Origin: Strongylocentrotus purpuratus
Lineage: Eukaryota > Echinodermata > Echinoidea > Camarodonta > Strongylocentrotidae
Assembly: GCF_000002235.5 (NCBI RefSeq)
Contig: NW_022145615.1
Location: forward strand, 11,288,891-11,352,890
Length of the DNA: 64,000 nt
Reading direction: 5' to 3'
The translations under genes were made by a program, and so were the position numbers. This document shows, piece after piece, positions 37,130 through 49,010 of the stretch. Each line of letters starts with the position of its first letter. Within the stretch, counting starts at the first letter, position 1. The notes below the pieces were generated by a model, which searched no databases, had not been told where the DNA came from, and saw nothing but the letters and a program-made list of their open reading frames with translations.

Positions 37130-37475
37130 GAAAGAAGACGATTCGTTGTACCTTTCTCGACTCTTAATCCTTATCTGAATTCAGTCCCCCCCCCCCCCCC
37201 CCCCTCCCTCCTGCGCGAAGCGCGGAAGCTTTGACGTATTATTAGACAGAGAAGACGATTAGTTATACCTTTTCCGACTCTTAATCCTTAATTTGAACTC
37301 AGTTTCCCCCTTTCTGCGCGATTCCTTTTCTCTTTTTCTACGTCCTCTTCCTTTTTTCTTCTCTTTCTCTCTCTTTTTTTTTTTGTCCGGCGTTTTTTTT
37401 TTTTTTTTTTTTTTTATGGGGGGGGGGGGGCGACCGCCCCCACCTCCCCCCCCCTCTGGCTACTCTCCTGGAGTC
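37130..37475. repeat. Second partial copy of the GTAGCCAGG-ended element
   Basis: Repeats the right part of the 35642-36652 element, from GAAGACGATTCGTTGTACC through the G/C tracts to CTGGCTACTCTCCTGG. The microsatellite and about 150 bases lie between the two copies. Confidence 0.7.
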
Positions 37476-37607
37476 GTGTTATGATGATATATGAATGCGT
37501 TCATAATTAAGCACCTTCTTGCCTTCAGGTATTTCAATCAATCCTAATGACGTACATGAGCATCATACAAGGCAAATAGACAGAGGATGTTTACGTAACC
37601 CAGGAAT

Positions 37608-37839
37608 AACAAAGTTCTGTTTGTTTACAGCAATGCTTGCATTTCCATACTTTTATTAAACTATTCGTTTTCACTGGTTGTCTACCGTAACAACAAAGAA
37701 TGCGAAATACGTCATGCATGGCTGATCGTCAACGTGACAGAGTGTGTTGTTTGTTTTTACGGCAGGCAGCCAGTAAAACGTATTCGTTTGATAACATTAT
37801 GGAAATGCAAGCATTACTTTAAACAAACAGAACTTTGTT
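37608..37839. mobile_element. Palindromic MITE, mariner-like (TA duplication)
   Basis: Outer arms ACAAAGTTCTGTTTGTTT and AAACAAACAGAACTTTGT are nearly perfect for about 40 bases, and weaker pairing continues to about 90. The flanks on both sides read TA, consistent with the TA target-site duplication of Tc1/mariner-type elements. No coding. Flanking 37476-37607 and 37840-38130 show nothing else. Confidence 0.65.
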
Positions 37840-38134
37840 AGTTCTGACTCATTCTTCCTGATTGATGTTTCATATGAAATGGCAGAAAATGAACATTTTA
37901 GACATTTGATTTTCTCTTTGAAATTCAGATACCGTCCGCCTAATGACTTTTTGATACCTTTTCTTCAAATTGTTTTGAATCACTCATGCGTGAAATATGC
38001 ATCATATGAGTTGCATCGAATGAAGATAAAGATATAAGCGTAACAAATATGTGTCATTTATTAATTATAATTGTGATTAAGTTATGATAAAACATCGATA
38101 ATTCTCGGTTTCGTTTTTTCAGGGACGCATTGTA

Positions 38135-38651
38135 CACTGTTGGTCATAAAAGTGGAAAAAATCCTCTATGTGGGCATGCCTTGACCCATAATGCATTGCC
38201 CCACAGATGAATTGTATATGTTGGGGACCGGGGGGAAATGCAATGAATTATTGAAAATCTATTGCATTTTCGTTCTTTTTTTGTATTTGTGGGGGCGGCG
38301 ACGTACCTTAGCCCCCGCTGCGTACAGTCATGATTCAGTGGCTAAGCAATGGCCACGTTACTGTGAGCCCCCAGGATAAAAACCGTGTCGATATGCTTTA
38401 TTAGTGCCCTTTTATGAGGCATTATTCCTCATCACTGTCAGTTATGATTTAAGGACGTAGGTCCCCTAGTAGATTAGCTTAGTAGCATACACATGCTTTA
38501 GCAGTCACGCAAAACAAACACTCACAAATTATTATTTAATAGAATCTGAGAATGTAAACTATTATCTAGATCTAGTAGGAATAAATCATTGTTAAAATCT
38601 TTCCATAAATCGGGGTAAAAAGAAATTATTCCACCATTATGACCAACAGCG
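38135..38651 (+). mobile_element. Mariner-like MITE, complete copy with embedded tRNA-like sequence
   Basis: The start CACTGTTGGTCATAAAAGTGG and the reverse-complement end CGCTGTTGGTCATAATGGTGG form terminal inverted repeats flanked by TA on both sides. Near 38330-38390 the sequence TGATTCAGTGG followed by GGATAAAAACC resembles degenerate Pol III A and B boxes, so a SINE may be embedded. A related copy in the opposite orientation lies at 40750-41285. Confidence 0.6.
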
Positions 38652-39269
38652 TATATATCCATGAAAGACATATACAGTGACTGATGACTCTGCATATACA
38701 TGTATGAATGTATTTCTACACAGAGTCTCACATTATACACGGATGAGTTGAGCACCATTAAAAACATATTTCCTGTATTTACACAAGCTACATATCGGGT
38801 CACTGCTATTTATATCAATGTCGTAATACATGGTAATGAGCTTTTCATATTTGTTAAAGGGGAACTAACCCCAAAGAATAAGTGTAGATATTCTGTAAAA
38901 AGAGATTAATTCCTGCCGTTTGATGTAAATTAAATCTTACGAACGTGTACAAGAGATATATGAATGTAGATTTCTTGGCCTGATGTTATGCCTTTTAGCA
39001 TGACATGGACGCAGCCATTTTCTTGAACATGTGACGTACCAGTTGGAGTTATACATGTATCATGCACCAAGCTTCAGTTGAAAAGACTTTTTAATTCAAT
39101 TAAAAAAACTTTAATTTTCAATGAGTAAAAATTATAGACGAGAAGGTAAAAATTACTCTTTGAAAAGCTTTGGACTATCAATACATGGAGCATATATTAC
39201 AATAATAATGATGATAATGATAATGGAAAGGAGCAGAATAAGAAGAGGAAACAAGGAACTAAAAATAAT
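38652..39269. other. Non-coding stretch
   Basis: AT-rich; I see no exon, RNA gene or repeat beyond the short word AAAGGGGAACTAACCCC near 38857. Confidence 0.4.
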
Positions 39270-39292
39270 GTATATATATATATATATATATA
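39270..39292. repeat. TA dinucleotide microsatellite
   Basis: About eleven TA units. Confidence 0.9.
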
Positions 39293-39810
39293 CATAATGT
39301 ATTTTGTATTTAGTAAATTATTTTTTAAGCGATTAAATATAAGGCCTACCGCTTCTATACCAAAAGGAAATTAACATCATAAGCCTTCATACAGAAGTGG
39401 TTTAGCTGATTTGAATCCATTTTTGTTTGGGTATACCACTCGTACGAGAACTCATGTAGTACATTGTAATGGGCTTGTAGATTAAAACATATTCACCCTC
39501 TGAATATATTAAAAATGAGTATAAAATAAAAATAGGAACAAAATCTAACTAGAATTTACACTTACGGCATCGTACGTAATTTGGCCAGAACACAACGAAG
39601 GCGCTGAATATTATCCACAGTCTCATACGACGAACAAGCTTCCTATCAGTATTTGACGCCATTTTTCAAGCACTAAGAATGACGTTGGTCTTCACAACGG
39701 TTTGTATATATGTATTCTCCTAGAGAGAAATTGACCTTAGTCTGGTGCACTAGATGATTCATGAGTGCGTGCACACAACACTAATATTGGGAGTGTGGAA
39801 AAGAGGGAGA

Positions 39811-39828
39811 AGGAGAGAGAGAGAGAGA

Positions 39829-39864
<36 letters not shown>
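39811..39864 (+). repeat. GA dinucleotide microsatellite
   Basis: About 26 GA units with one TG interruption. The Arg/Glu-rich frame over it is an artefact. Confidence 0.9.
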
Positions 39865-39867
<3 letters not shown>

Positions 39868-40749
39868 ACAAAGACAATTTAGGGCGGCATTGTATTTGCT
39901 TTTACTGCATAATACCATTCAACCAAAACTGTATAGATCAATCACATGAAAGAGAAAACGCAGATACAATGCCAATATAATATTGGTAAAGGCGGGTTAC
40001 CATAGCAGCCCAATCCTCTTTGTAATGCACTAAGCAGCTTCAGTGTGCTATACACATTTCTGATTGAATCAAATTCTTACGGCATTATTACCCACATGTG
40101 AAATGTTCTCGTGTCTAATATTTTGGTAGATTAAGATAAAGGTGAGTTCTGGTTAAACAAAAGAAAATGAATTCTCACAGAATCAAACGAAACTTACACT
40201 GAATGTTCAAGATTACAAATAAATGTCATTTGCCAAACAATTTTGATAGAAAATGTATACTGGCTGAGTAATGAGCATAGTACCCCCCCCCCCCCCCCGA
40301 CACCATTTGTGTAGTCCCATATACATCTTTCTGTGTACACTCTTTGTTACTTTAACGAGACTGGGCCAAATTTATTATGATTTTGATGACTCCAGAACTT
40401 TGAAGTACACACCAATACTTATATGCTCCATGATCAACTTTTTATGATCCATTCCACACCTTTTCTTTCACAATGCATTCGGATGACCAGAACTCACTTT
40501 TATCTTTAAAGGGCAATCTGAACCTGTGAATGACTTGCTAGTAAAGCTAAGACAAACAGATTGGTGATATCTGATCAACATAACAAGCTAGGAATATTTA
40601 TGTTAAAATTAACTTTGGGATGAGTTCTCGATCGGGTTGTCATCTGATCACATGTCATGGAGCCGTATGTTGATATAAGTACCTAGTCACATCGACGGAA
40701 TGTTATCAATAATGATGATAATAGTAATGATGGTATGTTGATATAAATA
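39865..40749. other. Non-coding stretch
   Basis: No coding or structured feature recognised. It has a run of about 14 C at 40284-40298 and short ATGATAATA runs. The preceding stretch 39293-39810 is likewise featureless. Confidence 0.4.
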
Positions 40750-41285
40750 CACTGTCGCTCATAAAGTTGGAATATTTTAGTTTTACCCCAATTCATGGAA
40801 TTATTTTAAAAATTATTTAAAAATAATAGTATACATTCTCATATTTCATTGAATAATAATTTGCCAATGTGTGTTTTGCGGGACTGCTAAAGCATGTGTA
40901 TGCTACTATGCGTATTAACTAGGTGACCTACGCCCTCAAGTCATAAATGACAGTAATGAGGATTAATGCCCCACAAAAGGGCACTAATATAGCACATCGA
41001 CACGGTTTTGATCCTGGGGCCTCACAGTTACGAGGCCATTGTTTTGTCACTGAACCATGACTGTACGCAGCAGTGGCTAGGGTAGGATAGGGGGCGGTTT
41101 CCATAAATTTAAAACAAGAAAAAGAAAAGGCAATAAATTTTCAATAATTTATTGCATTTTACCCCGGTCCCCAACATAAAAAAAAATCCTCTGGACGGCC
41201 ATGCATTATGGCTCAAGGCATGGGCACACAGAAGATTTGTTTATGTTGGGAACCGGGGTAAAATGCAATAAATTATTGAAAATGT
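40750..41285 (-). mobile_element. Inverted, rearranged copy of the 38135-38651 MITE
   Basis: Read on the minus strand it follows 38135-38651 from the GGCATGCCTTGACCCATAATGC-like segment through the tRNA-like part to the far TIR at about 40750 (CACTGTCGCTCATAAAGTTGG). At 41131-41283 it also has a foldback whose arms carry ATGTTGGGGACCGGGGTAAA words, not present in that form in the other copy. Confidence 0.55.
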
Positions 41286-41404
41286 ATACGTACATGTACA
41301 TAGGCCAGGGATGTTGAATACAACAGTGCGACCTATGATCTGTCTATGTTTACCAAAGCCAGTACCATTGAGAGTACAAGCTCGTTGTTGCTCAAGCTTG
41401 TGGC

Positions 41405-41530
41405 AGAATTCCTGGAAAAGTCACATTATTCATATTTTTAGGCTTCCTGGATTAAGATTAGCAACATTATTACATATTGCACATATATGCTAATTAGATT
41501 ATTATGCTAATTCGGCTAATTATACTACAT
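41405..41530. repeat. Dispersed repeat, left flank of the Tx1-like LINE
   Basis: About 125 bases (from CTGGAAAAGTC through TTAGGCTTCCTGGATT to TGCTAATTCGGCTAAT) recur in the same orientation at 55570-55690 with scattered differences. The two copies bracket the LINE. Confidence 0.6.
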
Positions 41531-41804
41531 CTGCATGCAATATCTTCTCATTTAAAAAAATAAAATTTTGTGCCTCTAATGAGGTGTTTATTTACATTCA
41601 AACATCAAAATAAAGTTGTGAGAACAAAAACAATTGACGCACAATGTTATCAATAAAATCACATATTTTTTTTCTCAACTATACAATATTTTCATCTAAA
41701 GTGTATGGCACGCCTTTAGGGAAACAAATAAATATATGCGACACTTTCAAAAAATATATTTCACTCAAATGTATATATTCGACACTTTCAGAAAATATTT
41801 GACA

Positions 41805-42170
41805 AGTTTTATTTGACAAGAATTTTATTCGACATCAATTTCATTCGACACATTGTTCGTCAAAAATTATATTTGTCAACAAATTTATTCGACAAAAATT
41901 TTATTCGACACAAATTTCATTCGACCAAAATTTTATTCGACACAAATTTTATTCGACCAAAATTTCATTCGACAAAAATTTCATTCGACAAAAATTTTAT
42001 TCGACACAAATTTCATTCGACAAAAATTTCATTCGAAACAAATTTCATTCGACACAAATTTTATTCGACACAAATTTCATTCGACAAAAATTTTGTTCGA
42101 CCAAAATTTCATTCGACAAAAATTTCATTCGACACAAATTTTATTCGACACAAATTTTATTCAACCAGAA
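41805..42170 (+). repeat. 17-bp minisatellite in the left Foldback arm
   Basis: About 20 units of TTCGACAAAAATTTCAT-type sequence. The long frames reading FIRHKFHSTK in several phases are repeat artefacts. Confidence 0.9.
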
Positions 42171-43171
42171 TAACCTGTACCGTGCACACCCGCGCAACAG
42201 GCGCGTTTACGATACGAAGACTATAGATCCACGTCGCGGCCTATAGCCTCTGGTCAATGAACAGTGGGTTTGGACTGTTTGAGGGTGATGAGAGATGAGA
42301 AGAGGGAGGGCAAAGTCATGTAGCCTGGATGGTTAGGGGCTTGTTGGGGGGGGGGGGCGTTAAGGGGGTACAAATTAGTGTCTATTACCTACTTTGTTCA
42401 TTTTTTCATTTACTATAGATTGTTTTAGGGTGATACAAATGAAGGTGTGGGCATAATGATGTAGTCACCCCGGGTAAAGAGCTAGTGGATGGGGGGGGGG
42501 TGGGGTGGAGGTGGGGAGGTACGTGGAAACGTAGTAGGTAATATACACTCCTTTATATTCCAATAGCGCCACCCCACCACCACCACTATCCCCTATCCAT
42601 TCAATTCCAGTCTACACCACTATGCCCTCCCTCTTCTCATCATCATCATGCAAACAATCCTACCCACTGTTAATAATTAATAAAGTAGGTAATATACTCA
42701 TACATATACTGTATACATACTCTTTTGAAAGCAGGCCATTGAACTTCAATGCAATTCAATGTATTTCTCCTGCACAAATGCCAAACATAGGTCAAATACA
42801 TACATGCAATAAAACGGCTCCACGTTATGCTTGAAATAGAAACAAATCAGCAAAGGTAGAAAGGGTAGTCGGACTACCCCCCCCCCCCAATAATAATAAC
42901 AAATTATACAATCAAAGGTAAATATCAAGTCAAATGATGAGGTGGTACCAATAACGAGAAAGAAGAGGGAGAAAATATCAAAGACGGGGGGGGGGGGGGG
43001 GGAGTGCTTCCGTGAATGTTTAAAAAAAATTAATGATGGCCTTACTTGAGTATCAGGAATAACCTTAACTTAGCCTCAATGAATACAATGAAGGACAATT
43101 TATATCAGGTGGAACATGACTCCATAACATATAGGCCAATTGAAGGCTTTCCGTTTTTGTAAGAAAGTCTA

Positions 43172-44482
43172 AAGCCCCAGTCCCATATAAAGCCGGACCA
43201 GCACGGACGAGCACGGACCACTCTGGACCATCCCGGACCATGGTCTGGGGTGATCCGGGATGGTCCGGGATGTTTTGTTCAAAAAAGTGTGATGCTTTAA
43301 AAGCTACAGTCCCATACATGGGTGTCGATCCGTAACTGATACCTATTCATCAGGGGGGATGATCTATTCATTCATCCCCCCCTGATGAATAGGTATTACG
43401 TAAGTATCGACACCCATGGTCCCATATACGTCCCGGACCGTCCCGGACCATCCCGGACCCCATCCGGGGTGATCCGGGATTCGGTCCGTGTTGACACCGT
43501 GTTGGCACCGGGGTGGTCCTGGATGGTCCTGGATGGTCCTGGGCGGTCAATAACTCACTCCCAGACTGCCACGGATCAACACGGACCGCCCCGGCGCCAC
43601 TACGGATGACCCCGGACCCAGCACGGTGGCTACACGGATCACCCCGGATCAAACTATTGTCCCGGACCGTCCCGGACCACCCCGGCAGTTTTTGACCGTC
43701 AAAAACATCCGGGGTCGACTCCCGGACCGCCCAGGACCATCCAGGACCGTCCAGGACCATCCAGGACCATCCAGGACCACCCCGGTGCCAACACGGTGTC
43801 AACACGGACCGAATCCCGGATCACCCCGGATGGGGTCCGGGATGGTCCGGGACGGTCCGGGACGTATATGGGACTGTAGCTTTAGCTATACAGCCCCAGT
43901 CCCATATAAAGCCGGACCAGCACGGACGAGCACGGACCACTCCGGACCATCCCGGACCATGGTCTGGGGTGATCCGGGATGGTCCGGGATGTTTTGTTAA
44001 AAAAAGTGTGATGCTTTAAAAGCTACAGTCCCATATACGTCCCGGACCGTCCCGGACCATCCCGGACCCCATCCGGGGTGATCCGGGATTCGGTCCGTGT
44101 TGACACCGTGTTGGCACCGGGGTGGTCCTGGATGGTCCTGGGCGGTCAATAACTCACTCCCGGACTGCCACGGATCAACACGGACCGCCCCGGCGCCACT
44201 ACGGATGACCCCGGACCCAGCACGGTGGCTACACGGATCACCCCGGATCAAACTTTTGTCCCGGACCGTCCCGGACCACCCCGGCAGTTTTTGACCGTCA
44301 AAAACATCCGGGGTCGACTCCCGGACCGCCCAGGACCATCCAGGACCATCCAGGACCATCCAGGACCATCCAGGACCACCCCGGTGCCAACACGGTGTCA
44401 ACACGGACCGAATCCCGGATCACCCCGGATGGGGTCCGGGATGGTCCGGGACGGTCCGGGACGTATATGGGACTGTAGCTTT
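43172..44482. repeat. Tandem duplication of a CGGACC-rich palindromic element
   Basis: Two copies of about 600 bases (43172-43890, enlarged by a MITE, and 43891-44482). Each has a block with AGCCGGACCAGCACGGAC followed by a foldback (43299-43883 and 44019-44482) whose arms of about 120 bases begin AAGCTACAGTCCCATATACG. The arms are built of CCCGGACC and CCAGGACCATC words. GC content is far above the surroundings. All Pro/Arg/Gly-rich frames here are by-products of the repeats. Confidence 0.8.
43317..43418. mobile_element. 102-bp hAT-like MITE with perfect 8-bp target duplication
   Basis: The ends CATGGGTGTCGAT and ATCGACACCCATG are perfect inverted repeats, and the whole element folds into a hairpin around ATGATCTATTCATTCA. 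GTCCCATA stands on both sides (43309-43316 and 43419-43426). The sister palindrome at 44019 onward has a single GTCCCATA and no insert, giving the empty-site allele. An 8-bp duplication and CA-starting ends fit the hAT superfamily. Confidence 0.85.
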
Positions 44483-45009
44483 ACATTTCTTGCCATAGAA
44501 GAGTTTTGTATAAAAAGGTCATCATATACAGGTGGCAAGTTGTTATGTTTGTACTGGAACATGAATTGACCGAGCTGCATTAACATTAAAAATATTCATC
44601 CGTTTTAATAGGGGTGCAGTATGTGCACAACCCCCCCTCCCCCCACAACAGTAGGTCTGTAGATTCAATAACCAGTGTGTCACTTTAACACCCGCACGTG
44701 CGTCTTATATACACATGTGCATGTAGAGCTGTTGACTGTATAGTTAGGAACTGGAAATAATAAAAACATTTCTTTTTTAAACATCACTTTATTGTCCAAA
44801 CTTGCACAACAAAGGAGAAGATATAAAAGCCCTGGACAATTCCATTTTACTGGAAAATGCAGGGCATTAAAAGTACATACAGTGTATAATGTTATATAAC
44901 ATCAACAAAGCAAAAGTATAGGATAAATTGATGGCCTGTCTGAGCCAGCTAGCCCAGCTACATGTAGCTATGTAGCTGCGCTGCATGCTTAGACTACCTA
45001 CATGCCGGT
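44483..45009. other. Featureless interior of the Foldback element
   Basis: No gene or repeat is recognised. The corresponding left interior, 42261-43171, likewise holds only C/G homopolymer tracts and short runs. Confidence 0.4.
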
Positions 45010-45302
45010 GCGTGAGTCCGACCAGAGGCTATAGGCCTTCCTAGTCTTCGTACCGTAAATGCGCCTGTTGTGTAGTTTGCAGGCACAAACCCTGGTCAGT
45101 CTTAAGAGTGTCTGCACTATAAGACTACCATAGGCCATGTACTATAGCTGCTCCTGACACACCCAGTAGGTAGCTGGGCTAGGCTTCTCTCAAGGCACAA
45201 TTATTTTTTAATAAAGTGTTAAATTAGGGTCTGTGCTTGCAGACTACCTGTTGCGCGCGCGTGTACTACTGCACGGTTCAGGTGGTTGTGTGAAGTATCG
45301 CA

Positions 45303-45800
45303 TGTATTCTGGTTGAATAAAATTTGTGTCGAATAAAATTTGTGTCGAATGAATTTTAGAGACGAATACTTTTTCGTGGCATGCATTATGTATGGAACGC
45401 CGAATAGCTCCTTTGTTGAATACATCTTTTTCATTGAATACCTTTATTGTCGAATAAAAAGTAAAATAATTCCTTGGAATAATATTTTTGTAGAACAAAA
45501 CAAAATGTGCCAAATAAGATTTTGTCGAATGAAATTTTGTCGAATAAGATTTGTGTCGAATAAAATTTTTGTCGAATGAAATTTTTGTCGAATGAAATTT
45601 TTGTCTAATGAAATTTTGTCGAATAAAATTTGTGTCGAATAAAATTTTTGTCGAATGAAATTTGTGTCGAATGAAATTTTTGTCGAATGAAATTTTGTCG
45701 AATAAAATTTGTGTCGAATAAATTTGTTGAGAAATACAATTTTTGACGAACAATGTGTCGAATGAAATTGATGTCGAATAAAATTCTTGTCAAATAAAAC
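45303..45800 (-). repeat. 17-bp minisatellite in the right Foldback arm
   Basis: Same TTCGAC-type unit as the left arm, in inverted orientation; the part at 45345-45530 is more degenerate. Confidence 0.85.
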
Positions 45801-47950
45801 TTGTCAAATATTTTCTGAAAGTGTCGAATATATACATTTGAGTGAAATATATTTTTTGAAAGTGTCGCATATATTTATTTGTTTCCCTAAAGGCGTGCCA
45901 TAAAAGTGCTTGTAACAGTTTCTTTGGCAATCTCTGGTCTGGCTTTTTAAGCCCCTGATTTACAACAATTCTGTTTTTTATTTCTCTTTCAAATACGTAT
46001 CTTAGTTGAAAACGGTTTTCATTAAATCCATATTTATTCCGGTTGACTAACATTTTGTATATACACCAGAATGCGATCGTTGTTACAACGTCTATCTCGC
46101 TATCAATATTAATCTTAAGTAAACAGGATATATCCATGACAAAATCAATATTAAAAGTGTACTTTACAACATGTTTGATATAATCAAAGAAATTCTTATT
46201 CTGTTCACATTCGATAAACACATGCACTATGTCCTCTATGACATGGCACTTGGGACAGTATCTGTCGTCTGCTAATCTCCATTTGTAAATATTGTTTTTA
46301 ACAGGTAGTATGTTGTACAGCAATTTAAAGTTGAACTCCCTTAAGCGATGTTCCCTTGTATATGTTAAATTCCTTTTGAACACGGAAGACCAGTCAATAT
46401 TTCTTTGTAGTATATTTTCCCAAAAGAGACAGCACCTGTTGTTGTTGAATGTATGTTTAAAATATATCAGGTTGTAGAGAAACGTTTGCAGCTCACGTCA
46501 CTGATAGGTAAAGACACTCTTCCAAATTTAAAATAAGGAATTTCAAGAGGGTGGTTATAATATACTGGTTCAGTTTCTTTCTTGGTAAGATCACTGAACA
46601 ATATCTTTGGAATAGGTTTCTTCAATTTAGTATAATCGAATAAGAGATTTTGCTTGCTTTTTTTGTCTCAAGGCGTACTGACAGATCTTTAATAGACAAA
46701 AAATGTTTTTCTTCAAAGAGGTCTTTTAGATAAATTATTCCACAACCAAACCAATCTGCGTAAAACAAAGACTTCGTATTGAATTCAATATCCTTGTTAT
46801 GCCATACTATTTTCCTATGAAAAAAGGTATCTTGTACGGAATAATTTTCAATACAAGTAAAACCTTTCACATAATTCCAGGCTTGTAATATTTCTAGATA
46901 GAAATCAGGGAGTTGCAATTTCTGGACATCGAATAATTTATGGTCATAGTTACAGTTTAACAGAAGATTTACACCACCGAGCAAATTAAACTAGTAATTA
47001 CACATATCTTTCCATGGACCTTTACTGTCATCCAATAATCTACCAAGCCATCTTAAACGAAAACTCAGTATCTGTTTCTCAGTATTAACCATACGTAATC
47101 CCCCTTGGCTATAATCTTGAGTAACGATGGATCTTTTTACCTTGTCAATTTTGGATTTCCAAATAAAATTGAAAACTAATTTATTCAATTTCTGCAGACA
47201 CTTTGGTGGAATCGTGTCTACCATCATTAAATGAACTATTATACTTAAAGCCAGTGATTTAACAACAATGATTCTTCCAAATATTGTAAGGTTTCTGCTT
47301 CTCCAGTTATCCAGGAGTTTCTGTAGTTTGGTCAATTTATTTTCCCAACTCAATTTTGTAGCATAATATAAGTCTGCAGATATAAAATACCCTAAGTACT
47401 GTACAGGTTCTGTTGACCAACAAAGATCAAGGTCGGAGAGAGACCACCTTCTCTTGACATCTCCAATCCAGAAAAGAACAGTTTTATCTTTATTTAATTT
47501 CGGGCCTGCGACTTTTCCAAATAAATCCAATTCATCTAATATATTCTCTAGAGAATTTCTATTTTTAACAAAGAATAATATATCGTCAGCATATTGTAAA
47601 AGTTTAAGCGTAGAGTGGCACCCTTTAAAATCAAATTTCTGAATGATATTATTTTTCCTAACTCTATTAGCCATGAATTCAGGTGCCAAAATGAACAGTA
47701 ATGTTGAAATGGGGCAGCCTTGACGAATCCCTCTCTTGACTGGGAACGTCTCTGATATCCCTCCATTAACAATGACTCAACTTGAAATGTCTGTTTAAAG
47801 AACATCGACCCACTTTCGAAACGACGGACCAAAGTTCAATTTCTCTAAACAGTTATTTACAAAAAGTATGTCAATAACATCGAATGCTTTAGTGAAATCT
47901 ACCATCATAATTGCTCCAGTTACATTTTTCTTCAACATATATGCAATAAT

Positions 47951-48987
47951 AGGCAATTTTCGCAAACTCATTGCGGAATTAGAATCTGCGGTTCGTGTGC
48001 AAAATCGAGAAGTTACTATAGTAACAGTTGGATGACCGCTGAGGCCCTGAAATCTAGAACGAGTTTTGGCCAAATCTACGGGCGTTCGCAATGACGCCCC
48101 AAGAGAATCAAGTGCCTCGATACAAACTATTTCATTCACCTGATAATAATAATAGTATTTAAATAGACAGAATCCAATCTGCATACATTAGTTGTTGCCA
48201 CACTGAATACATGCAGTTTGCATTCTGGCTATTGCGACTCCTAGACAGGTGAATGAAATAATTTGTATTGAGAAACTTCACAAAGACGTATGTTAATTTG
48301 ATTACATTACGAAAATGGCCTATTCCCTTCCACGCAATACAGTGCAGACGGGAATACACGACTAGCACAACTTGTCTCGACCAAGCCACAAAACGGCTTT
48401 TTATCGAAATTTTGGTCGGCGCAATTTTTCAAATGTCAACCCCCCCCCCCCCCCTTCATCATTAGACGACGAAATTCTCATCACCATCTTTGGTACAAGC
48501 TCGCTGATTGGCTGTTTATTCATTTGGGGCGTCATTGAGAACGCCCGTAGATTTGCCCAAAACCCGTTCTGGATTTCAGTACCTCAGCGATCACCCTGCT
48601 GTTACTATGGTAGCTTCTCGATTTTGCACACGCACCGCAGATTCTCTGTCCGCAATGAGCTTGCGAAATAGCCCTAATGTTTGTCGAACTGGCAACAACT
48701 AATGTATGCAGTTTGGATTCTGTCTATCGAAATACTATTATCCTTATCAGGTGAATGAAATATTTTGTATCGAGGCACTTCACAAAGACGTATGAATTAA
48801 ATTTGGTTGCATTACGAAAATTGCCTAACGCCGGGCATTGCAAATGCAATACCCCCGTAGAGATACGTACGCATTCACCGGAAAGCGAAACCACGTATTG
48901 TATCGAGGGTGGTCTGTGTGCGACGGCCGTAAACCTGAGTGCTCTACGTCCGCGAAGGTCTGTCCGTTGCTGAGCGAAAACTCGCTA
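47951..48987. mobile_element. 1.0-kb foldback insertion in the RT region
   Basis: It interrupts the LINE between NVRLTKD and IIAYML. The ends AATAGGCAATTTTCGC and AATAGCGAGTTTTCGC are similar inverted sequences. Inside, about 48000-48185 recurs inverted at about 48510-48750, and the segment with GTGAATGAAATA and CTTCACAAAGACGTATG is repeated directly (48250 and 48750). No coding is recognised. I could not settle a target-site duplication. Confidence 0.5.
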
Positions 48988-49010
48988 TTGTCCTTTGTTA
49001 AACGAACATT

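Larger units (their letters stand above)
41704..45902. mobile_element. 4.2-kb Foldback-type element inserted at the LINE stop codon
   Basis: The ends TATGGCACGCC and GGCGTGCCATA begin long inverted arms (about 41704-42260 and 45010-45902). Both arms contain 17-bp tandem repeats and share a distal block with GTTTACGATACGAAGAC-like and CCTCTGGTC words. The flanks carry AAAGTG on both sides (41698-41703 and 45903-45908), a 6-bp target-site duplication. Removing the element joins LINE codons into QAL-stop, which confirms both boundaries. Long arms built of tandem repeats are the hallmark of Foldback/Galileo elements. The interior (42260-45010) has no transposase, only G tracts, a duplicated palindromic element and featureless sequence. 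I judge it non-autonomous. Confidence 0.8.

Noticed and set aside
41805..42170. CRISPR-like array of short regular repeats
   Set aside because: The 17-bp units are contiguous with no unique spacers and lie in inverted arms of a eukaryotic Foldback element.
43065..44586. Pro/Arg/Gly-rich frames on both strands
   Set aside because: They follow the CGGACC-word repeats in all phases and are duplicated with the palindromic element; no domain is present.
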